Counted from the first letter of the stretch, positions 44,602-53,488 are shown. The stretch is 64,000 nt of DNA from Desulfitobacterium sp038181555 (GCF_038181555.1 NZ_JBBWUA010000001.1:423567-487566), one strand, 5' to 3'. The notes: a model not told the origin generated them from the letters alone. Translations and numbers: made by a program.

Positions 44602-44934
44602 ATGTTAGGAATGATTGTACGATTTCTTGTTTCAGCTGTAGTTCTTCTGTTAGTCAGCTACTTAGTACCCGGTCTTAAAGTAGCTGGATTTACAGGGGCA
44701 CTCATCGCGGCAGTTGTTATTGCTGTTTTGGGATACGTAGTAGAATTAGCTTTCGGTCGCGAAAAGATTACTAGGATGAGTCGGGGTATCGTCGGATTTT
44801 TAGTGTCTGCTGTAGTTATTTATGTAAGTCAATTTATCGTGCCCGGTTCCATTACAGTCACGATCTGGGGTGCTTTATTAGCTTCTTTGGTCATCGGCAT
44901 TGTCGATTCTTTTGTACCAACTGAATTGCGCTAA
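44602..44934 (+). CDS. Phage-holin family 4 (YvlD-type) membrane protein
   Basis: 110 residues, four hydrophobic segments with short loops (FLVSAVVLLLVSYLVPGLKV, ALIAAVVIAVLGYVVELAFG and a second similar pair). This is the PF04020 layout of small membrane proteins such as YvlD, of unknown role. ATG 44602 preceded by GGAGG; an upstream frame start at 44569 lacks this spacing. It sits where B. subtilis has gpr between rpsT and spoIIP. Confidence 0.8.
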   Translation: MLGMIVRFLVSAVVLLLVSYLVPGLKVAGFTGALIAAVVIAVLGYVVELAFGREKITRMSRGIVGFLVSAVVIYVSQFIVPGSITVTIWGALLASLVIGIVDSFVPTELR

Positions 44935-45002
44935 TTGATAAGCAAGAAAATGCACTACTTAAATTAGGTGTAGCAGACTAAAAAACATATGGTTCTAAGA
45001 GG

Positions 45003-45054
45003 AACTTGTCCCTCATATTTCTTAGTAAAAGAAGGAAAGGGGGACAAGTTTTTT
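45003..45054 (+). promoter_or_regulatory. Hairpin with U-tract overlapping the spoIIP start region
   Basis: AACTTGTCCC (45003-45012) and GGGACAAGTT (45041-45050) are perfect inverted repeats, with an inner TTCTT/AAGAA pair, followed by TTTTTT (45049-45054). The 3' arm contains the purine-rich SD candidate GGGGGA. It may act as a terminator of upstream read-through or sequester the spoIIP ribosome-binding site. Confidence 0.65.
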
Positions 45055-46165
45055 GTTGAAGGAAGAAATGTTCTCTGCAAAGAAGTTGCGATGGAGTTTT
45101 TGGCCCTCCTCCCGCTGGGCTCGCGGTTTCCTGTTTATATTACTGATACTACTTTTTCTAAGCTTATTTTTCTATGCTATGCAAAAAGGAACCTCTCGGC
45201 AATTAATACGTGTCATGGCTCAGCAGAGTTTTCCTTTTGAAGCAATTGTTTTGGAGGGGATCCCCGGCTATTCGTTGCCGGAACGAGAGCATCTTAATCA
45301 GGTCAGAGCTCAGGGCGTTTCTTTGGGGACCTTTTTATTGACCGGAGTCAATATCGCTGATGCTCGTACTTATTTCTTTAGCTATTATACACCTCCACCG
45401 GATGGCCCGGCCTGGATCGGTTGGGCTTATAATTCGGGAGACCCGGAGTATGAGGGAGAAATCCCTGAGCTAGAGGAGATTCCGCTTAACCCTGGTCAGG
45501 TAGGGGAGGGTGTTGAGAAACCAGCTGTACCTCTCGATGATGAAGTGTTAGTCGGGATTTACCATACGCATAATGCGGAGAGTTATGCAGGAGATGGGGG
45601 CGGGGAACGAGACGAAGATGGCAATGGGGAGATTATGGCTGTAGGCGAGAAGTTAAAAAAAGGTCTGGAAAGCAATGGCGTTCGGGCGATACAAGCTCTA
45701 GATGCACATGAACTTGATGATTTTAATAAAGCCTACAGTAAATCTGTGAATACAGCCACGGCGTTGGTTCGAAACTATCCATCCATAAAACTTCTTTTAG
45801 ATGTTCATAGAGATGGGCTGCTGGGGGTTAATAAATCCACGGTCATGATCGAGGGGAAAGAAGTGGGACGTGTGATGATTGTGATCGGACAGAAAAATCC
45901 TCATTGGGAGAAGAACGAAGCATTGGCTAAAGAGCTCATTGCTTTCGCGGAATCCCGTTACCCTGGTCTATTTATTCCAAAAATAACCTATGCCTCGGAT
46001 GCTCGTTACAATCAGCATCTCTTAGATGGAGCGATTCTTTTAGAAATTGGCAGCCAGCTCAATACCTTCGATGAAGCGAAAGGGACAGCGGAAGTATTGG
46101 GTGATCTTTTAGCGGAGTGGCTTGAACGAGACTTAGTTCAGAGTGGGAATCCTTCTGAACGTTAG
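45053..46165 (+). CDS. spoIIP: Stage II sporulation protein P (SpoIIP)
   Basis: Peptidoglycan amidase/endopeptidase of the DMP engulfment complex. 370 residues: basic N-terminus, membrane anchor (FLFILLILLFLSLFFYAM), and extracellular SpoIIP domain with IYHTHNAESYAGD, LLLDVHRDG and LLEIGSQLNT. TTG 45053 is the longest start with GGGGGA eight bases upstream; ATG 45068 with AAGGA is the alternative and would leave the hairpin outside the gene. Located between rpsT and lepA, as in Bacillus. Confidence 0.92.
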   Translation: MLKEEMFSAKKLRWSFWPSSRWARGFLFILLILLFLSLFFYAMQKGTSRQLIRVMAQQSFPFEAIVLEGIPGYSLPEREHLNQVRAQGVSLGTFLLTGVNIADARTYFFSYYTPPPDGPAWIGWAYNSGDPEYEGEIPELEEIPLNPGQVGEGVEKPAVPLDDEVLVGIYHTHNAESYAGDGGGERDEDGNGEIMAVGEKLKKGLESNGVRAIQALDAHELDDFNKAYSKSVNTATALVRNYPSIKLLLDVHRDGLLGVNKSTVMIEGKEVGRVMIVIGQKNPHWEKNEALAKELIAFAESRYPGLFIPKITYASDARYNQHLLDGAILLEIGSQLNTFDEAKGTAEVLGDLLAEWLERDLVQSGNPSER

Positions 46166-46180
46166 TCCGGGTTTGGCTTT

Positions 46181-46250
46181 CCCCTTCTATAGAAAAGTGG
46201 TATAATTCGATATTAGAGAATTTTCACACCAGGACGAACTATAGAAGGGG
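46181..46250 (+). promoter_or_regulatory. Perfect 12-bp inverted repeat around the murJ promoter and SD
   Basis: CCCCTTCTATAG (46181-46192) and CTATAGAAGGGG (46239-46250) are exact complements. The right arm contains the murJ ribosome-binding site AGAAGGGG. A TATAAT at 46201-46206 lies between the arms. Read-through transcripts would have the SD paired; transcripts from the internal promoter would lack the left arm. Confidence 0.7.
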
Positions 46251-46257
46251 CGAAGCT

Positions 46258-47823
46258 ATGTCAGGTACGCGGACTGTAGCCATGGCGGCTGGACTCTTAA
46301 TGTTAACTCAACTCGCGTCAAGAGTTCTAGGTTTTTTAAGAGAATCTTTGATGGCAAATTTTTATGGTAAAACGGGAGTGACTGATGCGTATCAAACAGC
46401 ATTTATCCTTCCGGATTTAATATACTGGCTTTTAGTGGGCGGAGTATTAAGCTCTGCCTTTATTCCTGTATTCTCTCAATATATTCACAAGGGTAATGAA
46501 GAGGAGGGGTGGCGGGTAGCCAGCTCCTTTATCAATTTGATTCTATTGCTCCTAAGCGTTTTGGTGATCTTAGCACTGATTTTTACACCCCAATTTGTAA
46601 AGCTGCAGGTTCCGGGCTTTTCAATAGAAAACCAAGCCTTAACAATTCAATTGACGAGGATCATTCTCATTCAACCGCTGCTTTTGGCACTGAGCGGGAT
46701 CACTATGGGCATATTAAATTCCTATAAGATATTTTGGCCGAGCGCTTTAGGTACAGTGCTTTATAACGCCAGTGTGATTATCTTTGGAGTCTTGCTTGCC
46801 CGTCCCGATGAACCGGAGACTATTTCCGGGTTTGCGATCGGAGTTGTGGTGGGGGCTTTGCTGAATTTTCTCGTGCAGATTCCGGCTCTAAGACGCCAAG
46901 GCCTTCGTTACTATCCTATTATCGATTGGCGGCATCCCGGAGTTCGAAAGATTGCTGTATTAGCGATACCCATTATTCTCAGCTACTCCTTGAACCAAAT
47001 CCAAGTCGTGGTGAACTCTAACCTAGGTTCTCACCTCATTGAAGGTAGCTTGACGGCAATTTGGTATTCATACCGTTTATTCCAACTGCCCGTGGGTATC
47101 TTTGCGCTAGCTATCGCTGTGGCGGTGTTTCCGACCTTGAACGAGCATGCAACACTGAAGAAGTGGAAGGAATTCGTCCACACTTCGTCAAGAGCAGTCC
47201 GGATGGTTATCTTTATTACTCTGCCCATATCGGTAGGCATGATCGCTTTGCGCTATCCTTTGATTCGCGTCTTATTTGAGCATGGAGCCTTTACCTCTGA
47301 GGATACCTTGGCTACCGCGATTCCTCTTTTTTACTTTGCCGTGGGGATCTCAGCTCAATCCGTCATCCAGATTCTGCCGCGCATGTTTTATGCCCTTCAT
47401 GATACCTGGACTCCTGTTATTATCGGTATTATTTCGATGCTAGCTAATGTAGGCTTTATGTTCCTTTTAGTTAAACCCTTGCAAACGGGTGGTTTAGCTT
47501 TTGCGACTTCCTTAGCCGCTGTACTCAATATGATTTTACTCTTGCATCTCCTGCGCAAACGCTTAAAGAGGATTGATGGCCGGAGAATGCTGATAACCTC
47601 TCTGAAGACTTTAGTGGCTTCGGTTGTAATGGGAATTGGTGTTTGGCTTGGGGGACAGTGGCTCACTTCTCTTGTGGGAGTGGGGAAACTCGCCTCGACC
47701 TTTGTCTTAATTGCTGGAACCTTCTCGGGTGCATTAATTTTTGCCGCTATAACAAAGATTATGGGTATGGAAGAGTTTGAACAGACCCTAGGGCTTGTTC
47801 AGCAACGTCTTAAGAGAGGGTAA
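46258..47823 (+). CDS. murJ: Lipid II flippase MurJ
   Basis: MVF/MOP-family flippase for the peptidoglycan precursor lipid II, 521 residues, about 14 membrane segments. N-terminal SRVLGFLRESLMANFYG with GVTDAYQTAFILPD, and RYPLIRVLFEHGAFTSEDT are family hallmarks. ATG 46258 with AGAAGGGG upstream. MurJ-like proteins are not usually part of the spoIIP-lepA interval. Confidence 0.92.
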   Translation: MSGTRTVAMAAGLLMLTQLASRVLGFLRESLMANFYGKTGVTDAYQTAFILPDLIYWLLVGGVLSSAFIPVFSQYIHKGNEEEGWRVASSFINLILLLLSVLVILALIFTPQFVKLQVPGFSIENQALTIQLTRIILIQPLLLALSGITMGILNSYKIFWPSALGTVLYNASVIIFGVLLARPDEPETISGFAIGVVVGALLNFLVQIPALRRQGLRYYPIIDWRHPGVRKIAVLAIPIILSYSLNQIQVVVNSNLGSHLIEGSLTAIWYSYRLFQLPVGIFALAIAVAVFPTLNEHATLKKWKEFVHTSSRAVRMVIFITLPISVGMIALRYPLIRVLFEHGAFTSEDTLATAIPLFYFAVGISAQSVIQILPRMFYALHDTWTPVIIGIISMLANVGFMFLLVKPLQTGGLAFATSLAAVLNMILLLHLLRKRLKRIDGRRMLITSLKTLVASVVMGIGVWLGGQWLTSLVGVGKLASTFVLIAGTFSGALIFAAITKIMGMEEFEQTLGLVQQRLKRG

Positions 47824-47832
47824 ATCTGTATT

Positions 47833-49434
47833 ATGAAAAAGCGAAGGGTCTATCTCAGCCTTGAAAAGACAATCCTCATTTTGATTAGCATGGTAGTGGC
47901 GATGTCGCTCTTGGTTACTAATCTCCTGGTTAGCAATGAAGTAGCAGTAGTCACAGAGCAGAGTATTGCCAGCCGAGCTGTGAGTATCTCCCGGATTGTG
48001 GCCCATACACCCATCGTTATTGAAGGTCTTAATGGACAGCGTGATAAAAGTGAAATACAAGCTTTTACCAGTGAATTGATTGACTTAACTAAAGTTAATT
48101 TTATTGTGGTTATGGACATGGAAGGCCGCAGAGTATCTCATCCCAACATTGATGAACTGGGGAAACCTTTTATAGGAGGAGATGAGGGACCTGTATTGCA
48201 AGGGAAGGAACATATCTCTACTGCCGAGGGAACCTTAGGTATGTCTATGCGGGCCTTTACTCCTGTTTTTAATGAAGAAGAGAAACAGGTGGGTGCGGTC
48301 GCTGTAGGTATTCTGACGAATACTGTTGAAAAAGCGGTTAACGAAAGCCAATCGAGGACGTACTTTGGCATAGGCGTTGGATTTGTTGTGGGGATCATTG
48401 GGGCAATCTTCCTAGCTAAGCGGATCAAGAAAATTTTGTTTGGCCTTGAACCTTTTGAAATAGCCCGCATTCTTCAGGAGCGGAGTGCAATGCTCGAATC
48501 CGTGAGAGAAGGGGTTGTGGCTATTGACTCTCAGGGGAAGGTTACACTAGCGAATGCAGAGGCTATCCGCTTAATGAGCTTAGCAGGAATTGGTGATGTT
48601 CATAAACAAAACCTTGACATGATGCCCTATGCAGTGTTTAAACGTGTTCTCGATAAGGGTGAGTCGGTGCTGGACATAGAGTATGATTTTCAGGGAGTTA
48701 CGCTACTTTTTAATACAGTACCCTTAAAAGTAAATGATCAAGTTGTGGGCGCAGTTTCAACCTTTCGGGATAAAACAGAAATTAAGCAGTTGGGAGAAGA
48801 ACTATCGGGAGTAAAAGTTTATGCGGAAGCCTTAAGGGCACAAACTCATGAATTTATGAATAAAATCCATGTGATGTTAGGATTGCTTCATATGAAGAAT
48901 TATGACCAGCTAGAGCCTTATGTTAGCCAGATTGCCCATCAATATCAGACCGGAGACGGCTCCATCGTCCGGAATATTCGAGATCCCATCCTTGCTGGAT
49001 TTATCCAAGCTAAGATGAGTTATGCTCGAGAAAATGGTTGTGAACTAGTGTTAGGTGCGGACAGTTATTGTCCTAGATCCAAGGATTCGTCTGTGGTCCA
49101 TGATTTAGTGACGATTATAGGAAACCTCATAAACAATGCTTTTGAAGCAGTTAAGGATTGGGACAATAAACGCGTGGAGCTCAGCATCGTCTACGGTGAG
49201 AGGGAAGTGTTCATTGAGGTTAGCGATCAAGGCCCGGGAATTGCTGCAGCAGTGCTGGAAAGTATGTTTATCAAGGGTTACTCGACCAAATCTAATGGCC
49301 GCGGGTTCGGGCTGTTTCTAGTTCAGAAGAGTGTGGAACAAAGAAATGGGCAAATCGAGGTGGATTCCCAAGAAAATATAGGGACAACCTTTAGAATCTT
49401 CCTGCCCTATGATCCAGAGGAGGAGACGCTATGA
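47833..49434 (+). CDS. CitA/DcuS-type sensor histidine kinase
   Basis: 533 residues: membrane helix at about 12-35, extracytoplasmic Cache domain (about 40-170, VNFIVVMDMEGRRVSHPN), second membrane helix at about 177-197, cytoplasmic PAS (about 215-320), H-box HEFMNKIHVMLGLL at about 340, and HATPase with NLINNAFEAV and GFGLFLVQKSVE. The family senses citrate, fumarate or related dicarboxylates. The response regulator overlaps by 4 bp. A fumarate reductase-like lipoprotein gene follows, consistent with dicarboxylate sensing. Confidence 0.9.
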   Translation: MKKRRVYLSLEKTILILISMVVAMSLLVTNLLVSNEVAVVTEQSIASRAVSISRIVAHTPIVIEGLNGQRDKSEIQAFTSELIDLTKVNFIVVMDMEGRRVSHPNIDELGKPFIGGDEGPVLQGKEHISTAEGTLGMSMRAFTPVFNEEEKQVGAVAVGILTNTVEKAVNESQSRTYFGIGVGFVVGIIGAIFLAKRIKKILFGLEPFEIARILQERSAMLESVREGVVAIDSQGKVTLANAEAIRLMSLAGIGDVHKQNLDMMPYAVFKRVLDKGESVLDIEYDFQGVTLLFNTVPLKVNDQVVGAVSTFRDKTEIKQLGEELSGVKVYAEALRAQTHEFMNKIHVMLGLLHMKNYDQLEPYVSQIAHQYQTGDGSIVRNIRDPILAGFIQAKMSYARENGCELVLGADSYCPRSKDSSVVHDLVTIIGNLINNAFEAVKDWDNKRVELSIVYGEREVFIEVSDQGPGIAAAVLESMFIKGYSTKSNGRGFGLFLVQKSVEQRNGQIEVDSQENIGTTFRIFLPYDPEEETL

Positions 49435-50159
49435 TTAAAGTGCTAATTATAGAAGATGACCCCATGGTTGCTCAACTCAATAGCTATTATCTCGACCAAG
49501 TCGGTGGATTTCGATTGGTTGATACAGCAGGATCGGCAGCGGATGCGTTACAGATATTGAGGGAGAAGAAAGTAGATTTAATTCTCTTGGATATTTTTAT
49601 GCCCGGAATCAATGGCTTGGAATTCCTCTCCCAACTTCGCAAAAAAGAGATCGAGTCCGATGTCATTATTGTCTCCGCGTCCACCGATAGTCAAAGCATT
49701 CGGAAGGCTTTACAATATGGTGCGGTAGATTATCTCATTAAACCATTTACATATGAGAGATTTCGCGATGCTCTCAACGATTACAAAAAACGAGAACTTC
49801 TAATGCAAAACAAGGAAAAGCTTAATCAAAAGGATTTAGATAAGCAGATTTTCTATAAAGAAGAGGAAGAGGTTATCGATAAAAAGGCAGAGCTACTGCC
49901 TAAGGGGATTAATCGTGATACATTGAAGTTGGTCTGGGATCATATCCTAAAAACTAAGGGTGAATCCTTTACCACAGAGGAAATGGCCCAGAGTGTCGGT
50001 ATCTCAAGGGTGTCCATGCGTAAATATATTACTTTCTTATGCGACCAAGAGGTCCTGATCACAGAGATCAGTTATGGTGCTGTTGGAAGACCTGTTAATT
50101 GCCACCGTTTGAATCAATTAAAGGTAAAGAGCTTTAAAACCTACTTGAAGGACCTTTAG
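49431..50159 (+). CDS. CitB/DcuR-type response regulator
   Basis: 242 residues. Receiver domain (about 1-120) with IIEDDPMV acidic pair, phospho-Asp in LILLDIFMPGINGLEFL, and LIKPFTYERF lysine; a linker; C-terminal winged helix/HTH (FTTEEMAQSVGISRVSMRKYI). Partner of the preceding kinase. Its likely target is the next gene, after a terminator. Confidence 0.92.
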   Translation: MIKVLIIEDDPMVAQLNSYYLDQVGGFRLVDTAGSAADALQILREKKVDLILLDIFMPGINGLEFLSQLRKKEIESDVIIVSASTDSQSIRKALQYGAVDYLIKPFTYERFRDALNDYKKRELLMQNKEKLNQKDLDKQIFYKEEEEVIDKKAELLPKGINRDTLKLVWDHILKTKGESFTTEEMAQSVGISRVSMRKYITFLCDQEVLITEISYGAVGRPVNCHRLNQLKVKSFKTYLKDL

Positions 50160-50199
50160 TAAACAATGTCTATAGGAATTTCCAATGCTGTAAATATGA

Positions 50200-50232
50200 A
50201 AGAAAGCGCTGTATATAGCTGCTTTCTTTTTA
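50200..50232 (+). terminator. Terminator after the two-component genes
   Basis: AAAGAAAGC (50200-50208) pairs with GCTTTCTTT (50222-50230), then T residues. Confidence 0.8.
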
Positions 50233-50290
50233 TTTGGGATAGAATTCACTTTCTTTAATTACATAACTATTTTAAAACTTACTTAAGCTG

Positions 50291-50319
50291 TTCACAGGTT
50301 TGTGAAAGAATTATTATTA
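50291..50319 (+). promoter_or_regulatory. Candidate promoter/operator of the flavoprotein gene
   Basis: Dyad TTCACA-GGTT-TGTGAA (50291-50306) overlaps a possible -35; TATTAT (50312-50317) or TTATTA (50314-50319) may be the -10. AT-rich DNA at 50260-50285 could hold regulator sites. The dyad does not match the Rex or CRP consensus in orientation. Confidence 0.4.
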
Positions 50320-50376
50320 CTGCAGGAGATTGGCTTAAACTAAAGAAAATTTTCAAGAACAAGGAGAGAAAAGGGT

Positions 50377-52173
50377 ATGAAAAAAATTAGCGCATTGATT
50401 CTCGCCCTCGTGGTGGCGGTCGCACCCCTCACAGGTTGCGGAACTCAAACTGCAACAAACGAAACACCTGGGACAAGCACCCCTGCTGTACAAGACAAAA
50501 GTGCAGATATCGTGGTTATCGGTGCCGGTGGAGCAGGAATGACAGCGGCCATCCAAGCAGTTCAAGATGGTGCTAAAAATGTCGTCATCGTCGAAAAGAT
50601 GCCGATTACGGGGGGTAACAGTGTTCGTTCCACGGGTGGGTTAAATGCTGCCCCTACGAAGTACCAAGAGAGAGATGGGATCAAAGATTCTGTCGAGCTT
50701 TTTGTGGAAGATACCATGAAAGGCGGTAAAAATCTTAATGATGAAGCCCTAGTGAGGACTCTCGTTGAAAACTCCCCAGCTGCTGTAGACTGGGTCAATG
50801 ACATCGGTGGCGATCTTAGTGTTGTAGGGATGTTTGGTGGAGCCAGCGTAAAACGGATTCACCGCCCATCGGATACCAGTGCGGTAGGACCTATGCTCGT
50901 TACTGCCCTAAACAATAAAGTGGAAGAATTAAAGATTCCGGTGCTTCTTAACACCAAGGCCGATGAAATTCTTATAGATGAAAAGGGTGCTGTTACCGGT
51001 GTGAAGGTAAGCGGTGAAGAAGGATCTTATACCATCAACACTAAAGCTGTTGTTCTGGCTACCGGTGGTTTCGGTGCTAATGCAGAAATGGTTACGAAAT
51101 ATAAACCAGCCCTTGAAGGTTTTGCAACAACTAACCATAAGGGTGCTACAGGCGATGGAATTCTGATGGCTGAAAAGATTGGTGCCGATTTTGTCGACAT
51201 GGATCAAATTCAAACCCATCCAACAGTAAACCCTGATGACCAAACCATGTACACAGAAGGGGTCCGCGGGAACGGTGCTATCCTCGTTAACAAGGAAGGA
51301 AAGCGCTTTATCAATGAATTAGAAACCCGTGACGTGGTTTCCGAAGCGATCTTAAAACAAACCGATGGTCAAGCCTATCTCTTATTTGATCAAGAAGTAC
51401 GTGAGAGCTTAAAGGCTATCGAAGCCTATATCAAGGGCGGCATTATTTTTGAAGCAGATACGATTGAAGGGCTTGCCGAACAAATCGGGGTCGATGCTGC
51501 TGCTTTGAAAGAAACTATGGGCAAATATGCTGGCTATCAAGCCTCCGGTAATGACCCGGATTTCGGTCGGGATAGCATGGAGTTCCCTCTTACAAAAGCT
51601 AAATATTATGCTGGTTTATGTGCTCCTGCTGTTCACCATACTATGGGTGGAGTTAAGATCAATACAGATGCTCAAGTCATCAATAAAGACGGCAGTCCTA
51701 TTCCAGGACTCTTCGCTGGTGGTGAAATCACCGGAGGAGTTCATGGCGGAAACCGTTTAGGTGGTAATGCCGTTGCTGATATCGTCATCTTCGGACGTAT
51801 TGCAGGGTCCGGTGCTCATGCTTATGTTATGGAAAACGGCGGTACTACTGAACCAACCATTCAAGCTGTAGCAAAACCGGCTGAAGCAAAACCAGAAGTT
51901 GAAGCAAACTATAAAGATGGCACTTATACAGGTGTTGGCCAAGGTAAGGGTGGCGATATCAATGTAGAAGTTGTCGTAAAAGACGGAGAAGTAGTTGAAA
52001 TCAATCTAAAGGAACATGCTGAGACAGAAGGTATCTTCGAAAATGCTGAAGAAGGTGTGGTCGGGGATATTATCAGAAAACAAGTCACTGAAGTTGATGC
52101 TGTCGGTGGTGCTACTATGACCAGTGAAGGTATCAAGGAAGCTGTAGCGCAGGCTTTACAAGCTGCGAAGTAA
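50377..52173 (+). CDS. Fumarate reductase-like flavocytochrome c family lipoprotein with FMN-binding domain
   Basis: 598 residues. Lipoprotein signal peptide with APLTGC lipobox at about residue 22; FAD-binding domain starting DIVVIGAGGAGMTAAIQA; catalytic/capping domain with HHTMGGVKIN and GGNRLGGNAV; C-terminal FMN-binding domain (about 510-598) with GGATMTS, the ApbE-dependent covalent flavinylation motif. No heme CxxCH is present. Predicted extracytoplasmic reduction of fumarate or a related enoate, taking electrons from a membrane carrier. Ribosome-binding site AAGGAGAG. Probably controlled by the CitAB-type pair upstream. Confidence 0.9.
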   Translation: MKKISALILALVVAVAPLTGCGTQTATNETPGTSTPAVQDKSADIVVIGAGGAGMTAAIQAVQDGAKNVVIVEKMPITGGNSVRSTGGLNAAPTKYQERDGIKDSVELFVEDTMKGGKNLNDEALVRTLVENSPAAVDWVNDIGGDLSVVGMFGGASVKRIHRPSDTSAVGPMLVTALNNKVEELKIPVLLNTKADEILIDEKGAVTGVKVSGEEGSYTINTKAVVLATGGFGANAEMVTKYKPALEGFATTNHKGATGDGILMAEKIGADFVDMDQIQTHPTVNPDDQTMYTEGVRGNGAILVNKEGKRFINELETRDVVSEAILKQTDGQAYLLFDQEVRESLKAIEAYIKGGIIFEADTIEGLAEQIGVDAAALKETMGKYAGYQASGNDPDFGRDSMEFPLTKAKYYAGLCAPAVHHTMGGVKINTDAQVINKDGSPIPGLFAGGEITGGVHGGNRLGGNAVADIVIFGRIAGSGAHAYVMENGGTTEPTIQAVAKPAEAKPEVEANYKDGTYTGVGQGKGGDINVEVVVKDGEVVEINLKEHAETEGIFENAEEGVVGDIIRKQVTEVDAVGGATMTSEGIKEAVAQALQAAK

Positions 52174-52226
52174 GCAGCATATAGTTGATAGTAGAATTAA
52201 CTATGATTTATTGCCAGAAGTAAATG

Positions 52227-52235
52227 TGCTATAAT
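52227..52235 (+). promoter_or_regulatory. Extended -10 element upstream of the phosphodiester glycosidase gene
   Basis: TGC-TATAAT (52227-52235), 38 bp upstream of the start; a -35 is not obvious (TTTATT at 52207-52212 has the right spacing). Confidence 0.5.
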
Positions 52236-52273
52236 TGCTACAAACCGCATAGAAAGAAAGAAGGAGCGAGCTA

Positions 52274-53341
52274 TTGCTTCTTCTTTCTTTAATGGAGGTG
52301 TTGGTAATTAGTACAGGATTAGGACGGCCAGCTCATCAGGGGAAGAAACGAATCTTCTCCTTTTTATGCAAGCTTGTTTTGGGTTTTACTGTTTTTTGTT
52401 TGATGGCTTTCGGGACAGCCTTCGTACTAATTTTTCATGGACCATTCACTGAATTAAAGGAACTCTATGTGACGACAGCCATGACAACCTATACACATCA
52501 GTATTTGGCTCATTGGTTTGTAAGCGATGAAGAAATTGCTGCCATCATGGCAAAGAATAAAGTACCGGAGCCTAAGGTAAACACAGATGAAAAAGCAGTG
52601 ACAGTCCTTAAGCCACTAGAGAAGGAGAAACCTGCTCTAGAATTCATTGAAGTATCAGGGAAAGGTTATATGGGGTATCTGCTGAAAGTTGGTGATCCAC
52701 GGCGCGTGCAGTTAGTTGCTACAGAGCAACTGGGCAATCGGGGACTGAAGGTCGCGGAATTTGTGGAGGATCACCAAGCTGTAGCAGGAATTAACGCCGG
52801 CGGTTTTTCTGACCCTGGAGGGGTGAGTCATGGAGGAACACCGACCGGAATTCTTATGACCGGCGGAAGAATCATCCATAAGGATCCCTTAGAGACTTAT
52901 AATTTAATTGGTTTGGATAGAAATGATGTCTTAGTACTAGGTCGCTATACTTTGGAGCAGATAGAAACATTGGGAATTCGCGATGCTGTATCCTTTGCAC
53001 CTTTTCTCATCGTCAATGGAGAGCCGATGATCAAGGTAGGTGATGGAGGCTGGGGGATTGCACCCCGCACGGCGATCGGGCAAACTCGAGATGGTACGAT
53101 CCTTCTACTTGTCATCGATGGCAGGCAGCTGGGAAGCATTGGTGCCACCTTGAAGGATGTTCAAGATATACTATTAGAGCATGGGGCGGTGAATGGGGCG
53201 AATTTGGATGGAGGTTCTTCTTCAACCATGGTTTACCATGGGGAAGTAAAGAACAAGCCCAGCAGTCAGTATGGACCGCGGGAAGTACCTTCCGCCTTTA
53301 TCGTTCTTCCGGAAAAAAGCTTTAGTGAGCATTTTCGTTAA
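52274..53341 (+). CDS. NAGPA-domain phosphodiester glycosidase family protein
   Basis: 355 residues: cytoplasmic start, one membrane anchor (FLCKLVLGFTVFCLMAFGTAF region, about 30-55), then an extracellular NAGPA domain (about 130-345) with AGINAGGFSDPGG, PRTAIGQTRDGTI and NGANLDGGSSSTM, the family core. Members cleave sugar-1-phosphate diester bonds in wall or capsule polymers. TTG 52274 is 7 bases after AAGGAG; a downstream ATG within the frame is possible. Not linked functionally to its neighbours as far as visible. Confidence 0.85.
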   Translation: MLLLSLMEVLVISTGLGRPAHQGKKRIFSFLCKLVLGFTVFCLMAFGTAFVLIFHGPFTELKELYVTTAMTTYTHQYLAHWFVSDEEIAAIMAKNKVPEPKVNTDEKAVTVLKPLEKEKPALEFIEVSGKGYMGYLLKVGDPRRVQLVATEQLGNRGLKVAEFVEDHQAVAGINAGGFSDPGGVSHGGTPTGILMTGGRIIHKDPLETYNLIGLDRNDVLVLGRYTLEQIETLGIRDAVSFAPFLIVNGEPMIKVGDGGWGIAPRTAIGQTRDGTILLLVIDGRQLGSIGATLKDVQDILLEHGAVNGANLDGGSSSTMVYHGEVKNKPSSQYGPREVPSAFIVLPEKSFSEHFR

Positions 53342-53378
53342 AGAAAACCCAGATAGGGAGTTTTTTTGCCTCATTTTC

Positions 53379-53407
53379 TTGCTGAAATTAATCATTGGCA
53401 GTATAAT
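53379..53407 (+). promoter_or_regulatory. Promoter of lepA
   Basis: TTGCTG (53379-53384), 17-bp spacer, TATAAT (53402-53407), about 80 bp before the chosen GTG start. A weak CCC-AGATA-GGG hairpin plus T run at 53348-53367 may end the preceding transcript. Confidence 0.65.
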
Positions 53408-53488
53408 AATTGTTTAGAGTGTATCCTCGAAAAAGATAGTTTTTTTCAGGGAATTACACTGGATTTTGCTGAAATGAGGGGTAAAACT

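Noticed and set aside
50291..50306. Rex or CRP/FNR binding site upstream of the flavoprotein gene
   Set aside because: The half-sites TTCACA and TGTGAA occur in the reverse order and spacing compared with both consensus sites.
53366..53488. 41-codon N-terminal extension of LepA
   Set aside because: The extension overlaps the likely promoter (TATAAT 53402-53407) and no LepA has it; GTG 53489 has GAGGGG upstream.
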